In this document: positions 16,438 through 26,135 of the stretch, in pieces
How the letters are laid out: every line of letters starts with the position of its first letter
Numbering within the stretch: the first letter of the stretch is position 1
The notes under the pieces: generated by a model
The model's database searches: none
The model's input: the letters and a program-made list of their open reading frames with translations, nothing else
What the model was told of the DNA's origin: nothing
Assembly (NCBI GenBank): GCA_947623805.1
Contig: CANQHZ010000001.1
Location: 18,342 to 82,341, forward strand
DNA: 64,000 nt
Direction: 5' to 3'
Source: an uncultured Lachnospiraceae bacterium
GTDB lineage: Bacteria; Bacillota; Clostridia; Lachnospirales; Lachnospiraceae
Position numbers and translations under genes: made by a program

Positions 16438-17616
16438 TTATTTCCCACTCTCACGCAAATGTCTCACAAAATGCTCCAATCTCCCGACCGCAACCTTAAG
16501 CTTTTCAAGCGAATACGCATATGAAATCCTTATAAAGCCCTCGCCACTGTCGCCGAATGCCGTACCCGGCACTACAGCGACCTTTTCCTCCTGCAGAAAT
16601 CTTGTCGCGAACTCATCGCTTGTCATTCCAAATTCCTTTATGCACGGAAATATGTAAAACGCGCCGAACGGTTCAAAGCACTCAAGCCCCATCTCCTTAA
16701 AGGCATGCACGAGGAAACGCCTCCTCTGATTGTACGCCTCACGCATCATTTTCACATCGTCATCGCCGTTGCGCAGCGCGTCAATCGCCGCATACTGCGA
16801 CGTCGTCGGCGCACACATGATGCAGAACTGGTGTATTTTGTACATCTGCTCGATAATCTTCTCAGGTCCGCACGCATAGCCAAGCCTCCAGCCTGTCATT
16901 GCATACGACTTTGAAAAGCCGTTTATCAAAACCGTGCGCTCCCACATTCCGTCGATATTCGCAATCGAAACATGCTGGTCCGTATAGCAAAGCTCTGAAT
17001 AAATCTCATCAGAAAGAACGTACAAATCATGCTCCTTTATGACCTTGGCTATTGCCTCCAAATCTTCCCGCTCCATAATTGCACCCGTAGGATTATTGGG
17101 AAACGGCAGGATAAGTATTTTGCTCTTGTCCGTAATCGCATCCTCAAGCTCCTTTGCCGTGAGCCTAAACTGATTCTCATGCTTTAGCTCAATTATCACA
17201 GGCTTGCCGCCCGCAAGTACGGCGCAGGGTTCGTATGACACGTAGCTGGGCTGCGGTATAAGCACCTCGTCTCCCGCGTCCACCATCGCACGCAGCGCAA
17301 TGTCTATCGCTTCCGAGCCGCCTACCGTCACTATCATTTCCTTGCGCGCGTCATATTCAAGGTCATATCTTCTCTTTAAATACTTGCTGACCTCCTCACG
17401 CATCTCCAAAAGTCCCGCATTTGAGGTATAAAACGTGCGCCCTCTTTCAAGCGAATAAATGCCCTCGTCGCGTATATGCCACGGCGTCTCAAAATCAGGC
17501 TCGCCCACACCAAGCGATATTACGTCAGGGTCGTTCATCTCGCTCACTATATCAAAAAATTTCCTTATGCCCGACGGCTTAATATTTACGATTGTCTTTG
17601 ATAACGGATTTCTCAT
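16438..17616 (-). CDS. Class I/II aminotransferase (PLP-dependent)
   Basis: A 392-residue fold-type I aminotransferase, close to the PatA/aspartate aminotransferase Ib group. The N-terminal substrate loop is VISLGVGEPDF, the PLP-binding Lys sits in INGFSKSYAMTGWRLGY, the Asn/Asp PLP contacts lie in PFPNNPTGA and LSDEIYSEL, and the conserved Arg is near the C terminus (GFIRISYAYS). It probably transfers an amino group between an aromatic or acidic amino acid and 2-oxoglutarate; the exact substrate is unclear. Its ATG overlaps the stop of the upstream Lrp-type gene (ATGA), which implies translational coupling. Confidence 0.9.
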   Translation of the reverse strand: MRNPLSKTIVNIKPSGIRKFFDIVSEMNDPDVISLGVGEPDFETPWHIRDEGIYSLERGRTFYTSNAGLLEMREEVSKYLKRRYDLEYDARKEMIVTVGGSEAIDIALRAMVDAGDEVLIPQPSYVSYEPCAVLAGGKPVIIELKHENQFRLTAKELEDAITDKSKILILPFPNNPTGAIMEREDLEAIAKVIKEHDLYVLSDEIYSELCYTDQHVSIANIDGMWERTVLINGFSKSYAMTGWRLGYACGPEKIIEQMYKIHQFCIMCAPTTSQYAAIDALRNGDDDVKMMREAYNQRRRFLVHAFKEMGLECFEPFGAFYIFPCIKEFGMTSDEFATRFLQEEKVAVVPGTAFGDSGEGFIRISYAYSLEKLKVAVGRLEHFVRHLRESGK

Positions 17617-18095
17617 GGTGTCACCTGCATCCTTTCATCAACCTCTTTTTTGCCTAAAATGGTGCCGTGGTCCTTATACTTCTTCAGGATAAAGTGCGTA
17701 GCCGTGCTGATAACAGACTCCTGCGTGGAAAGCTTCTCCGTGACAAAGCGCGACACTTCTTTAAGCGACTTCCCCTCAAGGCTGACAAGCAGGTCATAAC
17801 CGCCCGAAATAAGGTAAACTGCATGAACCTCAGGATATTTGTAAATCCTCTCCGCAATGGCGTCAAATCCGTTGTTTCGCTGCGGCGTGACACGCACCTC
17901 GATAAGCGCGTTCACTTTTTCGACATCCGTCTTTTCCCAGTCGATAAGCGTGTGATACCCACAGATTACTCCCTCTTGCTCCATCTTCTCCATCTCGTTT
18001 ACAACGTCTGTCTCGGACTCGCCAAGCAGAATTGCAAGCTCACGCAAATCAATCCTGCTGTTCTTCTCGATTATTGTCAAAATTTTTTCTCTCAT
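17613..18095 (-). CDS. Lrp/AsnC-family regulator
   Basis: A 160-residue regulator with an N-terminal winged HTH (residues 1-60, DLRELAILLGESETDV) and a C-terminal RAM/AsnC ligand-sensing domain (about 70-145, with VHAVYLISGGYDLLVSLEG). Lrp-type proteins form octamers and respond to amino acids. The 4-bp overlap with the aminotransferase gene suggests that it regulates, or is co-regulated with, amino-acid turnover. RBS AAAGAGG lies about six bases before ATG. It is slightly longer than many members at the C-terminal tail. Confidence 0.9.
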   Translation of the reverse strand: MREKILTIIEKNSRIDLRELAILLGESETDVVNEMEKMEQEGVICGYHTLIDWEKTDVEKVNALIEVRVTPQRNNGFDAIAERIYKYPEVHAVYLISGGYDLLVSLEGKSLKEVSRFVTEKLSTQESVISTATHFILKKYKDHGTILGKKEVDERMQVTP

Positions 18096-18124
18096 ATTTT
18101 ACCTCTTTCCTGCGCCATATTAAT

Positions 18125-19144
18125 TTAACGCACATTGTTCACAATCTCATAATACCTGAAAATCTCATCACCTTTGGCAGGCTCCAAAAAGCGTGTTTCC
18201 TCGCCGTTACGCACTATTCTGTCATTTCCCTCACAGATTTTGCCTATAACGGCGGCATTTATCCCCATCTCATTGAGGCGCTTTGCCAAATCCGCGCCAC
18301 GCGTCGTCACAATCAAAAGGCTTCCGCCAGCCAAAAGCTCATATGGGTTCAAATCAAAAAACTCGCATATCTCTATGGTTTCCTGCCTTACCGGTATATC
18401 TTTTAAGTCTGCGACCAGTCCAACGCCGTTATCGGATGCGAGCTCCCAGAGCGCTCCAAAAATTCCGCCCTCCCTTGCCGCTTTCATATAACATGCGCCG
18501 GACTTAACGGCGGTAGCGGCCTCCACAGCAGCCATCGCTTCCGCCGCCACTGAAAAATGCCTCAAAAATTCTTCCGCCTCCGTAATCATATCAGCGGGAT
18601 ATCGCTCGCGCAGCGCATCAAAGCTCCCACCCGCTATCAGCGATGTTCCCTCAAGGCCTATCCACTTCGTCATCACAATGTCATCACCCGCGGTCACCTT
18701 GCACATCGAGCCTTGATTTGCCCTGCCGCTTACCACACACTCGGCTATCGGCTCGCTCACGCACGGCAACACGCTTACATCCGCGCACATAATCGGTATT
18801 CCTAGCCGCTCTGCTCCATGCGCCGCCTGTTCCATTATCCTGCGCACTTTTATCTCACGCCATCTGCCGGGCACCTTAACGTTTAAAACAGCATATGTGT
18901 CATTAACCTCTCCACGCGACGCTGCCCAAGCATTGTTTGAGGCCGCAAAAAGCGCTCTCGCCGCGACGCTGTCATCTCTGCCTGACGCCGATGCCCGGGC
19001 GCTCAAAAGTCCTGACGGCAAAATGGCGCAGTCTGCCCCCAGTGCCGCGCCATCATAAAAACTCATATTATTTTGTGAAACGTCCCTTACCACCTTATCA
19101 ACAGAGCGCTTATAAATATGCTCCGTGAGCCTGCCGTAATTCAT
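18125..19144 (-). CDS. AIR synthase-related (PurM/HypE-like) protein
   Basis: A 339-residue protein with the two-domain PurM-like layout: an N-terminal alpha/beta ATP-binding half and a C-terminal half with a LLAGGSLLIVTT segment and GINAAVIGKI near the end. It resembles HypE and AIR-synthase-related proteins, but no hyp genes are nearby and the C-terminal cysteine of HypE is absent. ATP-dependent chemistry is likely and the substrate is unknown. The start at 19144 is chosen because GGGAGA lies five bases before it. It sits 29 bp upstream of the Lrp gene in the same direction, so the three genes probably form one operon. Confidence 0.75.
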   Translation of the reverse strand: MNYGRLTEHIYKRSVDKVVRDVSQNNMSFYDGAALGADCAILPSGLLSARASASGRDDSVAARALFAASNNAWAASRGEVNDTYAVLNVKVPGRWREIKVRRIMEQAAHGAERLGIPIMCADVSVLPCVSEPIAECVVSGRANQGSMCKVTAGDDIVMTKWIGLEGTSLIAGGSFDALRERYPADMITEAEEFLRHFSVAAEAMAAVEAATAVKSGACYMKAAREGGIFGALWELASDNGVGLVADLKDIPVRQETIEICEFFDLNPYELLAGGSLLIVTTRGADLAKRLNEMGINAAVIGKICEGNDRIVRNGEETRFLEPAKGDEIFRYYEIVNNVR

Positions 19145-19196
19145 CTTATCTCCCTTGCGCCGTCCCAAACGCTGCCTTTATGTTTTCTTTATGTTT

Positions 19197-20771
19197 TTAA
19201 TTATTTTGCTGTTGCTGCTGCAATGCCTTATTATACGCCTCCAATGCCGCCTGCTGCTGCAAAAGCGCCTGATTATACGCGTCTATATCCGCCTGCTGCT
19301 GCGCGACCGCATCCATCTCCCCTTTAATCGCTGCCGCCTCTGCCTTGCATGTATCAATACTCCCTGACGCAATCGCCGCCTGAATACGGCTTGCATACAG
19401 CGGATTGTCAGTATTCACGCCCACTACTGCACTGCGCGGAGACGCCTTATATTTACTCTCATTTATAACCTCACGGCTCACTTCCTCGCCGTTTTCCTCG
19501 ACAATCTTCCAGAGCCGCGCCGTATACCCTATGTGTGCCGACTGCACACTGATATACCCCACGCCCTGACCGCTGTCCGCTATAATCTCCTCCGTCTCCG
19601 GATTATTTGTAGAAAGCACCTCGCTTTCATAGCGCACCTTATGGCTTTCCGGTCTTGTCTCCACTCCGTATATCGTAAAGGTTATTTTCTTGCCCTCTGT
19701 CTGCCCCTCTATGTAAATAGGATTATCCAGATTATTCACAAATCTAAAGTCTTTTCCTGCCGATTCGGCTATAGCTGCATCCATGGACGGTTCGACATAC
19801 GTAATAATCATTGAGTGATTGTTTCTCTCCGTAACCTCAAGCTCCGACAAAAGCACAGCATTGTAAAGCGTAGTGGAAACCTGGCAGATACCTCCGCCCA
19901 AGCTGTCTACCACCTTGCCGTTCAGATATGAACCTGCAGGATAATAACCGTTGTCTGTCGTAAATGGCTTGATAGTGTCGTATGTAGAAAATTCATCGCC
20001 GGGATAAAGCAGCGTACCGTTTATAAGACGGCAGCCGTTTTCTACATTTTTACAGCGTGATGAACTGCTTGTAGAATAGCTTGTAGTATACGTGCCAAGC
20101 ACATCGGTAAGCTTTGAGAGCTCCTCGGCGCTTCCCCTTGGCTCAGTCACGTCTATGACTAAATCTATCGACGCGTCAGAATAATCCCACTCCGTCGTAA
20201 GATAGCTCACAGTTTTTGCAAGCGATTCTTCTACATTTACGCATTTCCCCTGCTGCCCCTCCGTGACAGCAAACTCACCATTTTCACGGGTGATAGTCGC
20301 GTTTATGGCAGGTACGTCATATTCGGCACACTGCTCTGCCAAAACCGCCCTTATCGCCTCATTATCAAACGCAAGCTCTAAATCATAAACTTTATTGCCG
20401 TGTTTTAAATCCTGTATCGCCTTGTACCGCTTTACAATATTGCCATGCTTCCCTAGCGCCGCCGCCGCATCTATATCTGACTCATTAACCCAGCTCAACC
20501 CGAGGTCGCCTGCCGTAACCGCCACAAAATGTTCATCCACAGCGCCAAAAGTAACATTCTTTTGCATTAATGTATTTACAAACGCTCTTACGGCCGCTTT
20601 CGCCTCGTCCGCCGTCATTCCCGAAAGGTCGATATTTCCCATATATACGCCCTCAAGAATGACATCTCTCGTCTCGCCCGCATAAGCTCTGCTGCCGCCA
20701 AACACAGCGCACACACAAGCTAAAAGCGCAAACGTAAAAACAACCGCTCTTAATCTCCTCACCATATTCAT
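19197..20771 (-). CDS. VanW/YoaR-family exported protein
   Basis: A 524-residue exported protein with a signal sequence (VRRLRAVVFTFALLACVCAVF, residues about 4-24), one or two peptidoglycan-binding-4 like repeats (about 45-240) and a VanW domain (about 250-400) recognised by GCRLINGTLLYPGDEFSTYD and GGGICQVSTTLYNAVL. Function is unknown; such proteins are cell-wall associated. The C-terminal 60 residues are Gln-rich and repetitive (ALLQQQAALEAYNKALQQQQ), probably a helical tail. The start at 20771 follows GGAGGA with good spacing; longer in-frame starts lack a ribosome binding site. Confidence 0.85.
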   Translation of the reverse strand: MNMVRRLRAVVFTFALLACVCAVFGGSRAYAGETRDVILEGVYMGNIDLSGMTADEAKAAVRAFVNTLMQKNVTFGAVDEHFVAVTAGDLGLSWVNESDIDAAAALGKHGNIVKRYKAIQDLKHGNKVYDLELAFDNEAIRAVLAEQCAEYDVPAINATITRENGEFAVTEGQQGKCVNVEESLAKTVSYLTTEWDYSDASIDLVIDVTEPRGSAEELSKLTDVLGTYTTSYSTSSSSRCKNVENGCRLINGTLLYPGDEFSTYDTIKPFTTDNGYYPAGSYLNGKVVDSLGGGICQVSTTLYNAVLLSELEVTERNNHSMIITYVEPSMDAAIAESAGKDFRFVNNLDNPIYIEGQTEGKKITFTIYGVETRPESHKVRYESEVLSTNNPETEEIIADSGQGVGYISVQSAHIGYTARLWKIVEENGEEVSREVINESKYKASPRSAVVGVNTDNPLYASRIQAAIASGSIDTCKAEAAAIKGEMDAVAQQQADIDAYNQALLQQQAALEAYNKALQQQQQNN

Positions 20772-20868
20772 TGATTCCTCCATAGGCTCAATCATAAAAA
20801 AACAAAAAAATTGATACAATTATATAAATTCCGGTTGTAAACAATACTATGTATATTGTAAAATATCA

Positions 20869-20976
20869 TTAGCCTAACGCTGTAACCGCCATCGGTATTA
20901 CCATGGCAAGCACGAGCAGAATTGCGATTATTGCCGCGATTTTCTTCTGCGTCTTTTTATTGTTGAAGTTAAGCAT
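20869..20976 (-). CDS. 35-residue single-pass membrane peptide
   Basis: A short gene of 35 codons with GGAGG seven bases before ATG. The product has a basic N-terminal stretch (NNKKTQKK) and then one hydrophobic helix rich in Ile, Leu, Val and Ala that ends near the C terminus with MAVTALG. Such a layout fits a tiny N-in membrane peptide. It lies 97 bp upstream of the VanW gene on the same strand, so it may share its transcript. Function is not known. Confidence 0.7.
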   Translation of the reverse strand: MLNFNNKKTQKKIAAIIAILLVLAMVIPMAVTALG

Positions 20977-21033
20977 AGCCGTCCCTCCTTTAATTTTGTG
21001 GCGTTGATTAATATTTCTGAAAGGATATTATAT

Positions 21034-21645
21034 ATGTATTTTTTACTTATTGCAAGCTTTCTTATATTTTCAATTGTATTTTTTTTAAGACTTAACCATG
21101 TCAAGTCAATCGAATCAAAAGCGTATGACGAGTTTTGGGCGAGGGAAAACAAGGCAAACTATACTCGCAAAAAGCCTCTCGACAATCTAAACTACATCAC
21201 AGTGCCTGACGAGCTTCTCCACATGAAACCTGAAAATTCAAACGAGGAACTCGATGAGTGCATCAAAAACTTAAACGACTTGTCCGAATATAAAATCGTC
21301 AACCTTACCGGCTATACCAACACGGATTTAAAGCTTGAATATGGCACGGCTAATATTACTATATTAAGCGAATACGATTTTCATTACACAAATTTGGCAA
21401 CTCTCTTGCAAAGGCTTGCCGAAAAGCTCCACGAGAGCGGCAATGACGCGCTCGCCATCATGACACTTGAATTTGCCATATCGACAAACACAGACGTGAG
21501 CAAAAGCTACTATCTGCTCGCACAGCTCTACACAGACGCGCATACGCCTGAAAAAATATTTGACCTCATGGAAAGCGCGCAAAATATCAAGTCGATGCAG
21601 CGTGATGCCATCTTAAAGCATTTGGGAGAACTTTTACCCATTTAA
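21034..21645 (+). CDS. Unrecognised membrane-anchored protein
   Basis: A 203-residue protein with an N-terminal transmembrane helix (residues about 2-22) followed by a soluble, mostly helical region. The last 80 residues, which include LATLLQRLAEKLHESGNDAL and YYLLAQLYTD, have the alternation of small and large residues seen in TPR-like repeats, which would suit a protein-protein contact role. No enzyme motif was found. AAAGGA precedes the ATG by about nine bases. The 3' end overlaps the convergent glycosyltransferase gene by 12 bp. Confidence 0.75.
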   Translation: MYFLLIASFLIFSIVFFLRLNHVKSIESKAYDEFWARENKANYTRKKPLDNLNYITVPDELLHMKPENSNEELDECIKNLNDLSEYKIVNLTGYTNTDLKLEYGTANITILSEYDFHYTNLATLLQRLAEKLHESGNDALAIMTLEFAISTNTDVSKSYYLLAQLYTDAHTPEKIFDLMESAQNIKSMQRDAILKHLGELLPI

Positions 21646-22575
21646 TTTGCTTTTGTATTCATTATTCAGCATGATTAAATTCATCTCAAAGTCCTGCCTA
21701 TCTTTTTGGCGCATTGTGGAGAGCATGACTCCCGCAAAAAGCGACTGTATAGCCGCGATATAGACAAATCCGCACACTATGAGTGTAGGAAATCGCTCTA
21801 CTAACCCTGTCTCAAAATATTCGCAAAGGACAGGGACAAAAAACACTGTAGCCGCCACGGCAAGGAATGTCGCCATCCATGCAAAAAATCGCATTGGTTT
21901 ATAGTTTCTGTACATTTTTGCTATGGTCATAAGCACTTTGAAACCGTCCGAATATGTGTTGAGCTTTGACTCGCTGCCCTCGGGGCGGTCACGGTACTGG
22001 ATAATCACGTTTTCCACACGCATATTTTTGTCAATTGCGTGTATGCTCATCTCGGTCTCTATCTCAAATCCCTTGGACAAAACCGGAAAAGATTTGACAA
22101 ACTGATAGCTGAATGCCCTGTAGCCTGTCATTATATCCCTGATATTGCTTCTGAACATGCTGTTTATCGCGCCGCGAACCAAGGAATTGCCGAAGTTGTG
22201 GAAAGGACGCTTATTTTCTTCAAAGTATGAGGACGAAAGTCTGTCGCCGACTACCATATCAGCGCCTCTCTCCAAGACTGCATCGCAAAGCTTTCTTGCT
22301 TCGTCCGCAGGGTATGTGTCGTCACCGTCCGTCATTACGTAGCATTTGGCATCAATCTCCCTGAACATCCGACGTATGACGTTGCCTTTTCCCTGCTGGT
22401 ATTCATAGCGGACTACCGCGCCTGCTTTTCTTGCTATTTCATCCGTGCCGTCCTTTGAGTTGTTATCGTAGACGTATATGACTGCTTCGGGCAATGCTGC
22501 TTTAAAGTCTTTTACTACTTTTTCTATTGTTTTACTTTCATTGTAGCAGGGTATAAGTACCGCTATCTCGTCCAT
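21634..22575 (-). CDS. Family 2 glycosyltransferase, DPM synthase-like
   Basis: A 313-residue GT2 enzyme with the GT-A core (IAVLIPCYNES at the N terminus, YVYDNNSKDGTDE, metal-binding TDGDDTYPADEA and a conserved RDIMTGYRAF segment). Two transmembrane helices follow near the C terminus (about residues 230-252 and 262-285). The pattern is that of polyprenyl-phosphate hexose synthases, which move a sugar from a nucleotide donor to undecaprenyl phosphate, probably for envelope glycosylation. It is a single gene with no flanking polysaccharide cluster. Confidence 0.88.
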   Translation of the reverse strand: MDEIAVLIPCYNESKTIEKVVKDFKAALPEAVIYVYDNNSKDGTDEIARKAGAVVRYEYQQGKGNVIRRMFREIDAKCYVMTDGDDTYPADEARKLCDAVLERGADMVVGDRLSSSYFEENKRPFHNFGNSLVRGAINSMFRSNIRDIMTGYRAFSYQFVKSFPVLSKGFEIETEMSIHAIDKNMRVENVIIQYRDRPEGSESKLNTYSDGFKVLMTIAKMYRNYKPMRFFAWMATFLAVAATVFFVPVLCEYFETGLVERFPTLIVCGFVYIAAIQSLFAGVMLSTMRQKDRQDFEMNLIMLNNEYKSKLNG

Positions 22576-22729
22576 CTGTTTCCTCGTTTCCGCGCGTGCT
22601 GCGCTTTGGATTGGTCTATCATTCTTAGCTTTATCAGTTTTTAAAGTTTGTATGTACCGTATAAATCTTAATATGTAGAGTTTATCATATATTTCAGGGT
22701 TAATAAAGGGGTTTGCGGATTATTTTTTA

Positions 22730-23227
22730 TTATTCCGCCTCTTTGTTTCTGACGCGCAGCTCCTTGAAAAAGGTTTGGAGCATCCGGGCACATTCTTCCT
22801 CGAAAACTCCGCGCACTACCTCTACTTGATGGTTAAATTCGGGCATGTCGAGGATATTAAGTATTGAGCCCGCACAGCCTGCTTTGGGGTTCATGCACGC
22901 CATCACCACTTTGGGAATCCTTGCCTGAACGATTGCGCCTGCGCACATCTGACATGGCTCGAGGGTTACGTAGAGCGTGCAGTCTTCCAAACGCCAATCG
23001 CCAATCACCCTGCTCGCCTTTCGTATAGCCGTTATCTCCGCATGCGATAGAGTATTTTTATCAGTATTTCTGCGATTATAGCCACGACCTATGATTTTGT
23101 CCTCATATACTATGACACATCCTATTGGAACTTCGCCCAAAGCATAGGCTTTTCTTGCCTGCTTGATTGCCTCGCGCATATATTTTTCATCGGGATTTTG
23201 ATTGTTTGTTGTTTTTAGCCTTGGCAT
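22730..23227 (-). CDS. tadA: tRNA-specific adenosine deaminase
   Basis: A 165-residue zinc-dependent deaminase that converts A34 of tRNA-Arg(ACG) to inosine. The zinc site is complete: HAE (LSHAEITAIRKA) with the proton-shuttle Glu and PCQMC (TLEPCQMCAGAI). GEVPIGCVIV is typical of TadA. GGAGA lies eight bases before ATG. It is probably co-transcribed with the small Cys-rich gene 24 bp upstream. Confidence 0.95.
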   Translation of the reverse strand: MPRLKTTNNQNPDEKYMREAIKQARKAYALGEVPIGCVIVYEDKIIGRGYNRRNTDKNTLSHAEITAIRKASRVIGDWRLEDCTLYVTLEPCQMCAGAIVQARIPKVVMACMNPKAGCAGSILNILDMPEFNHQVEVVRGVFEEECARMLQTFFKELRVRNKEAE

Positions 23228-23251
23228 GTATGATTCTCCAATCTGACAGCT

Positions 23252-23515
23252 TTACCATTTTCCGTATGAACATGAATTATTGGCGATTACGGCGCGCAGC
23301 TCGACGAAACACCCGCACGCCCTGCACATTCCGTCGGCAAGATATCCGCACTCCTTGCAAACAGACAGGCGCTCCTCGTAGAGCGCCTTATCTGCTTTTA
23401 TGTCCTCGTCCAATCGGTCTATGTAGGAATACAGGTTTTCCATGTATGCTTCTCGGTTCATTTCCCGCAAAAGACACCTTATGCAGCGCTTCTGCGAATT
23501 ATTTTCATCATGCAT
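23252..23515 (-). CDS. Small cysteine-rich protein (DUF6171-like)
   Basis: An 87-residue protein with three Cys clusters: CIRCLLRE at the N terminus, CKECGYLADGMCRACGCF in the second half, and one Cys near the end. The spacing suggests bound zinc. It resembles the DUF6171 family as remembered, which is not a firm assignment. AGAGG stands five bases before ATG. It precedes tadA by 24 bp on the same strand. Role unknown. Confidence 0.75.
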   Translation of the reverse strand: MHDENNSQKRCIRCLLREMNREAYMENLYSYIDRLDEDIKADKALYEERLSVCKECGYLADGMCRACGCFVELRAVIANNSCSYGKW

Positions 23516-23578
23516 AGGATACCTCTCTGCCTTTAGCGTTATTTAATGCTTAACTCCTTGGCTCCCGTTTAAGCCTGA

Positions 23579-25087
23579 TTATTTAACGCGGAACTGAATG
23601 ACACTGCACGCGGGAAGTTTGAAACTTATGCCTTTATCTGTCACAGTAAAGTCCTTAAACTCCGTTTCCTTAACCTTGTCCGGATTTTCAAAGGTATTGT
23701 ATGCATACATATCATTTGTCAAAATAGCAGACGTAACCTCTCTCGGCTTACACTCCGCAAACGCAATCTCTATGTCCTCGCTGTCCTTTGTCGAAAGGTT
23801 ATTGATTGTAACAGTGATAACTCCGTCCTTGTCAACCGAAACCGACTCCTGAAGATTTGGTACCATAAACTCATCTTCCTCGCCGATAGTCTTTGTACCC
23901 TCGATAAAGCTCTCGACAAGCTCAGCATCCTGATGATACTTATACATATGGAATACATGGTAAGTCGGCGTAAGCAGCATCTTAGGTCCGTCCGTAAGTA
24001 TCACTGCCTGCAGCACGTTTACTAGCTGCGCGATGTTCGCCATCTTTACCCGGTCGCAATGCTTGTTGAATATATTGAGCGTAACCCCTGCTACGAGCGC
24101 GTCGCGCATTGTATTCTGCTGATACAAAAATCCCGGATTGGTGCCCGGCTCACAGTCAAACCATGTACCCCACTCGTCAACTATAAGCCCTATTTTCTTT
24201 TCAGGGTCGTACTGGTCCATAATCGCGCCGTGCTTGCGGATAAGCTCATCCATATCCGCAGCCTTTGAGAGCGTCTTGTACCATTCTTTCTCATCAAAAT
24301 CGGTCGCACTGCCTTTTTTGCTCCACTCCCCTGGAACAGTATAATAATGCAGTGAGAGACCATCCATCAGTCCATGCGATTCCGCGGGCACATTCTCATG
24401 GCAGGTTTTTAATACGTTCTCCGTCCAGTACGTGTCGCCCCCGTTCGCTCCGCAGCAGATTTTGAAAATCGGACGTTCAGCATTGTAATTTCTCACATAA
24501 GTTTGGTATCTTCTGTAAAGATTGGCATAATACCCCGGTGACATATTGCCGCCGCATCCCCAATTTTCGTTGCCTACGCCAAAATAATCAACTTTCCATG
24601 GTTTCTCATGACCGTTTTTCTTTCTCAGCTCCGCCATCGGTGATACGCCGTCAAACGTCATATACTCAACCCATTCTGACATTTCCTGTACAGTGCCGCT
24701 GCCGACATTTCCGTTTATATATGTCTTGCAGCCAATCTGCTCGCAAAGCTCAAAAAACTCATGCGTGCCAAAGCTGTTGTCCTCGGTAACGCCGCCCCAG
24801 TGTGTGTTTACCATCTTCTTTCTTGTCTCTTTCGGTCCTATGCCGTCTTTCCAGTGGTATTCATCCGCAAAACAGCCGCCCGGCCAGCGAAGTACGGGAA
24901 GTTTCATCTCCTTAAGAGCCGCCACTACGTCATTCCTCATGCCGTTTGTATTGGGAATATCTGAATTTTCGCCCACATAAAGCCCCTCATAGATACATCT
25001 TCCCAAATGCTCCGAAAAATTACCGTAAAGCTCCGCATTGATGTGTCCTTTTTTGTTTTTTTCATTGATAAAAAGCTTTGCCATCAT
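23579..25087 (-). CDS. Alpha-L-arabinofuranosidase, GH51
   Basis: A 502-residue retaining glycosidase that releases arabinofuranose from arabinan or arabinoxylan oligosaccharides. There is no signal peptide, so it acts inside the cell. GH51 marks are [20 protein letters not shown], the acid/base Glu in [12 protein letters not shown] (about residue 173) and the nucleophile Glu in [10 protein letters not shown] (about 293). Length is normal for the family. GGAG stands just before a double ATG, so the start may be 3 bp later. It is 22 bp downstream of a GH43 gene on the same strand, forming a two-gene arabinan utilisation operon. Confidence 0.95.
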   Translation of the reverse strand: MMAKLFINEKNKKGHINAELYGNFSEHLGRCIYEGLYVGENSDIPNTNGMRNDVVAALKEMKLPVLRWPGGCFADEYHWKDGIGPKETRKKMVNTHWGGVTEDNSFGTHEFFELCEQIGCKTYINGNVGSGTVQEMSEWVEYMTFDGVSPMAELRKKNGHEKPWKVDYFGVGNENWGCGGNMSPGYYANLYRRYQTYVRNYNAERPIFKICCGANGGDTYWTENVLKTCHENVPAESHGLMDGLSLHYYTVPGEWSKKGSATDFDEKEWYKTLSKAADMDELIRKHGAIMDQYDPEKKIGLIVDEWGTWFDCEPGTNPGFLYQQNTMRDALVAGVTLNIFNKHCDRVKMANIAQLVNVLQAVILTDGPKMLLTPTYHVFHMYKYHQDAELVESFIEGTKTIGEEDEFMVPNLQESVSVDKDGVITVTINNLSTKDSEDIEIAFAECKPREVTSAILTNDMYAYNTFENPDKVKETEFKDFTVTDKGISFKLPACSVIQFRVK

Positions 25088-25109
25088 TTTACTCCTTTAT
25101 AGTTATATT

Positions 25110-26063
25110 TTATTTATAGCAGAATACCGGTCTGCCATTTTCCCACTTTATCTTCATCAGAAATGTATGCCTGTTGGGGTTGTAGAGCGGGTCCCCCTCA
25201 ATCACGCTCTCCGTCCGCGCATGATAGACAAGAATATCCTCGCCCTCATCGTTTACGGTAAACGAATTGTGTCCCGGACCGTATATCCCCAATGTTTCGT
25301 CAGACTTCAATACCGGATAGCGCTCCTTTTTCCATGAAAGCGGGTCGAGCAAATCATCACCCTCATTTGCCGAAAGCATTCCCATACAGTACGCAATACC
25401 CGTTTCGCTTGCCGAATATGTAAGGAAGATTTTGCCGTCACGCTTAATGACCGCCGGACCCTCATTTACCCAAAAGCCCACTCTCTCCCAATCATAATCG
25501 GGCGTCGTCAAAAGCACCTGCACAGTCTTTAATTTGTTTGGCGTCTCCATCTCTGCTATGTAAAGATTGGAAATCTGCCGTCCGACGCCTACCTTTTCGG
25601 CCCACACGTAATACCGCTTACCGCCGCTCTCAAAGATTGTGGCGTCAAGTGAAAACGCCCTAAACGAAAACTCATCGTCATCAGCACACTGCATTTTGCC
25701 AAGCTCTTTCCAAGTGCCCGTCATAGGATTTTCGTCAGCACATTCAAGCACATAAGGGCGTATCGCCCATATATCCTCTTTCTCGCCCCCCGCAAAATAT
25801 ATGTACCATTTGCCGTCCAGCCTATGCAGCTCAGGCGCCCATATATGCTCACTCATAATGCCCGACTCGTGCTTTTTCCACACAGTCACCTCCTGGGCAT
25901 CGGCAATTCCCGCAAGCGTGTCCGCACACCTAAGCACAATCCTGTCATACGCAGGCACAGACGCAGTAAAATAATATCTGCCATTCTCCTGCTTACATAT
26001 AAAAGGGTCCGCCCTCTGCAAAATCCAAGGCTCATTATACCTTATCTGCGTGTCCATAATCAT
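25110..26063 (-). CDS. GH43 family glycosidase
   Basis: A 317-residue five-bladed beta-propeller glycosidase of family GH43, probably an arabinofuranosidase or arabinanase. Visible catalytic elements are the Asp base in RADPFI (about residue 19), the pKa-modulating Asp in FSLDATIF and the Glu acid in VNEGPAVIKRDGK. APELH and GPGHNSF are also family features. No signal peptide, so it is cytoplasmic and works on imported oligosaccharides. It is co-directional with the GH51 gene. Two ATG codons (26063 and 26057) are both compatible with the GGAGG upstream. Confidence 0.9.
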   Translation of the reverse strand: MIMDTQIRYNEPWILQRADPFICKQENGRYYFTASVPAYDRIVLRCADTLAGIADAQEVTVWKKHESGIMSEHIWAPELHRLDGKWYIYFAGGEKEDIWAIRPYVLECADENPMTGTWKELGKMQCADDDEFSFRAFSLDATIFESGGKRYYVWAEKVGVGRQISNLYIAEMETPNKLKTVQVLLTTPDYDWERVGFWVNEGPAVIKRDGKIFLTYSASETGIAYCMGMLSANEGDDLLDPLSWKKERYPVLKSDETLGIYGPGHNSFTVNDEGEDILVYHARTESVIEGDPLYNPNRHTFLMKIKWENGRPVFCYK

Positions 26064-26135
26064 AAACCTCCTTATTTTTTATTCTAAAACACAATACCCA
26101 ACATTTAGAAGTCTTAGGCGGTGTCTTTTGCCTCC

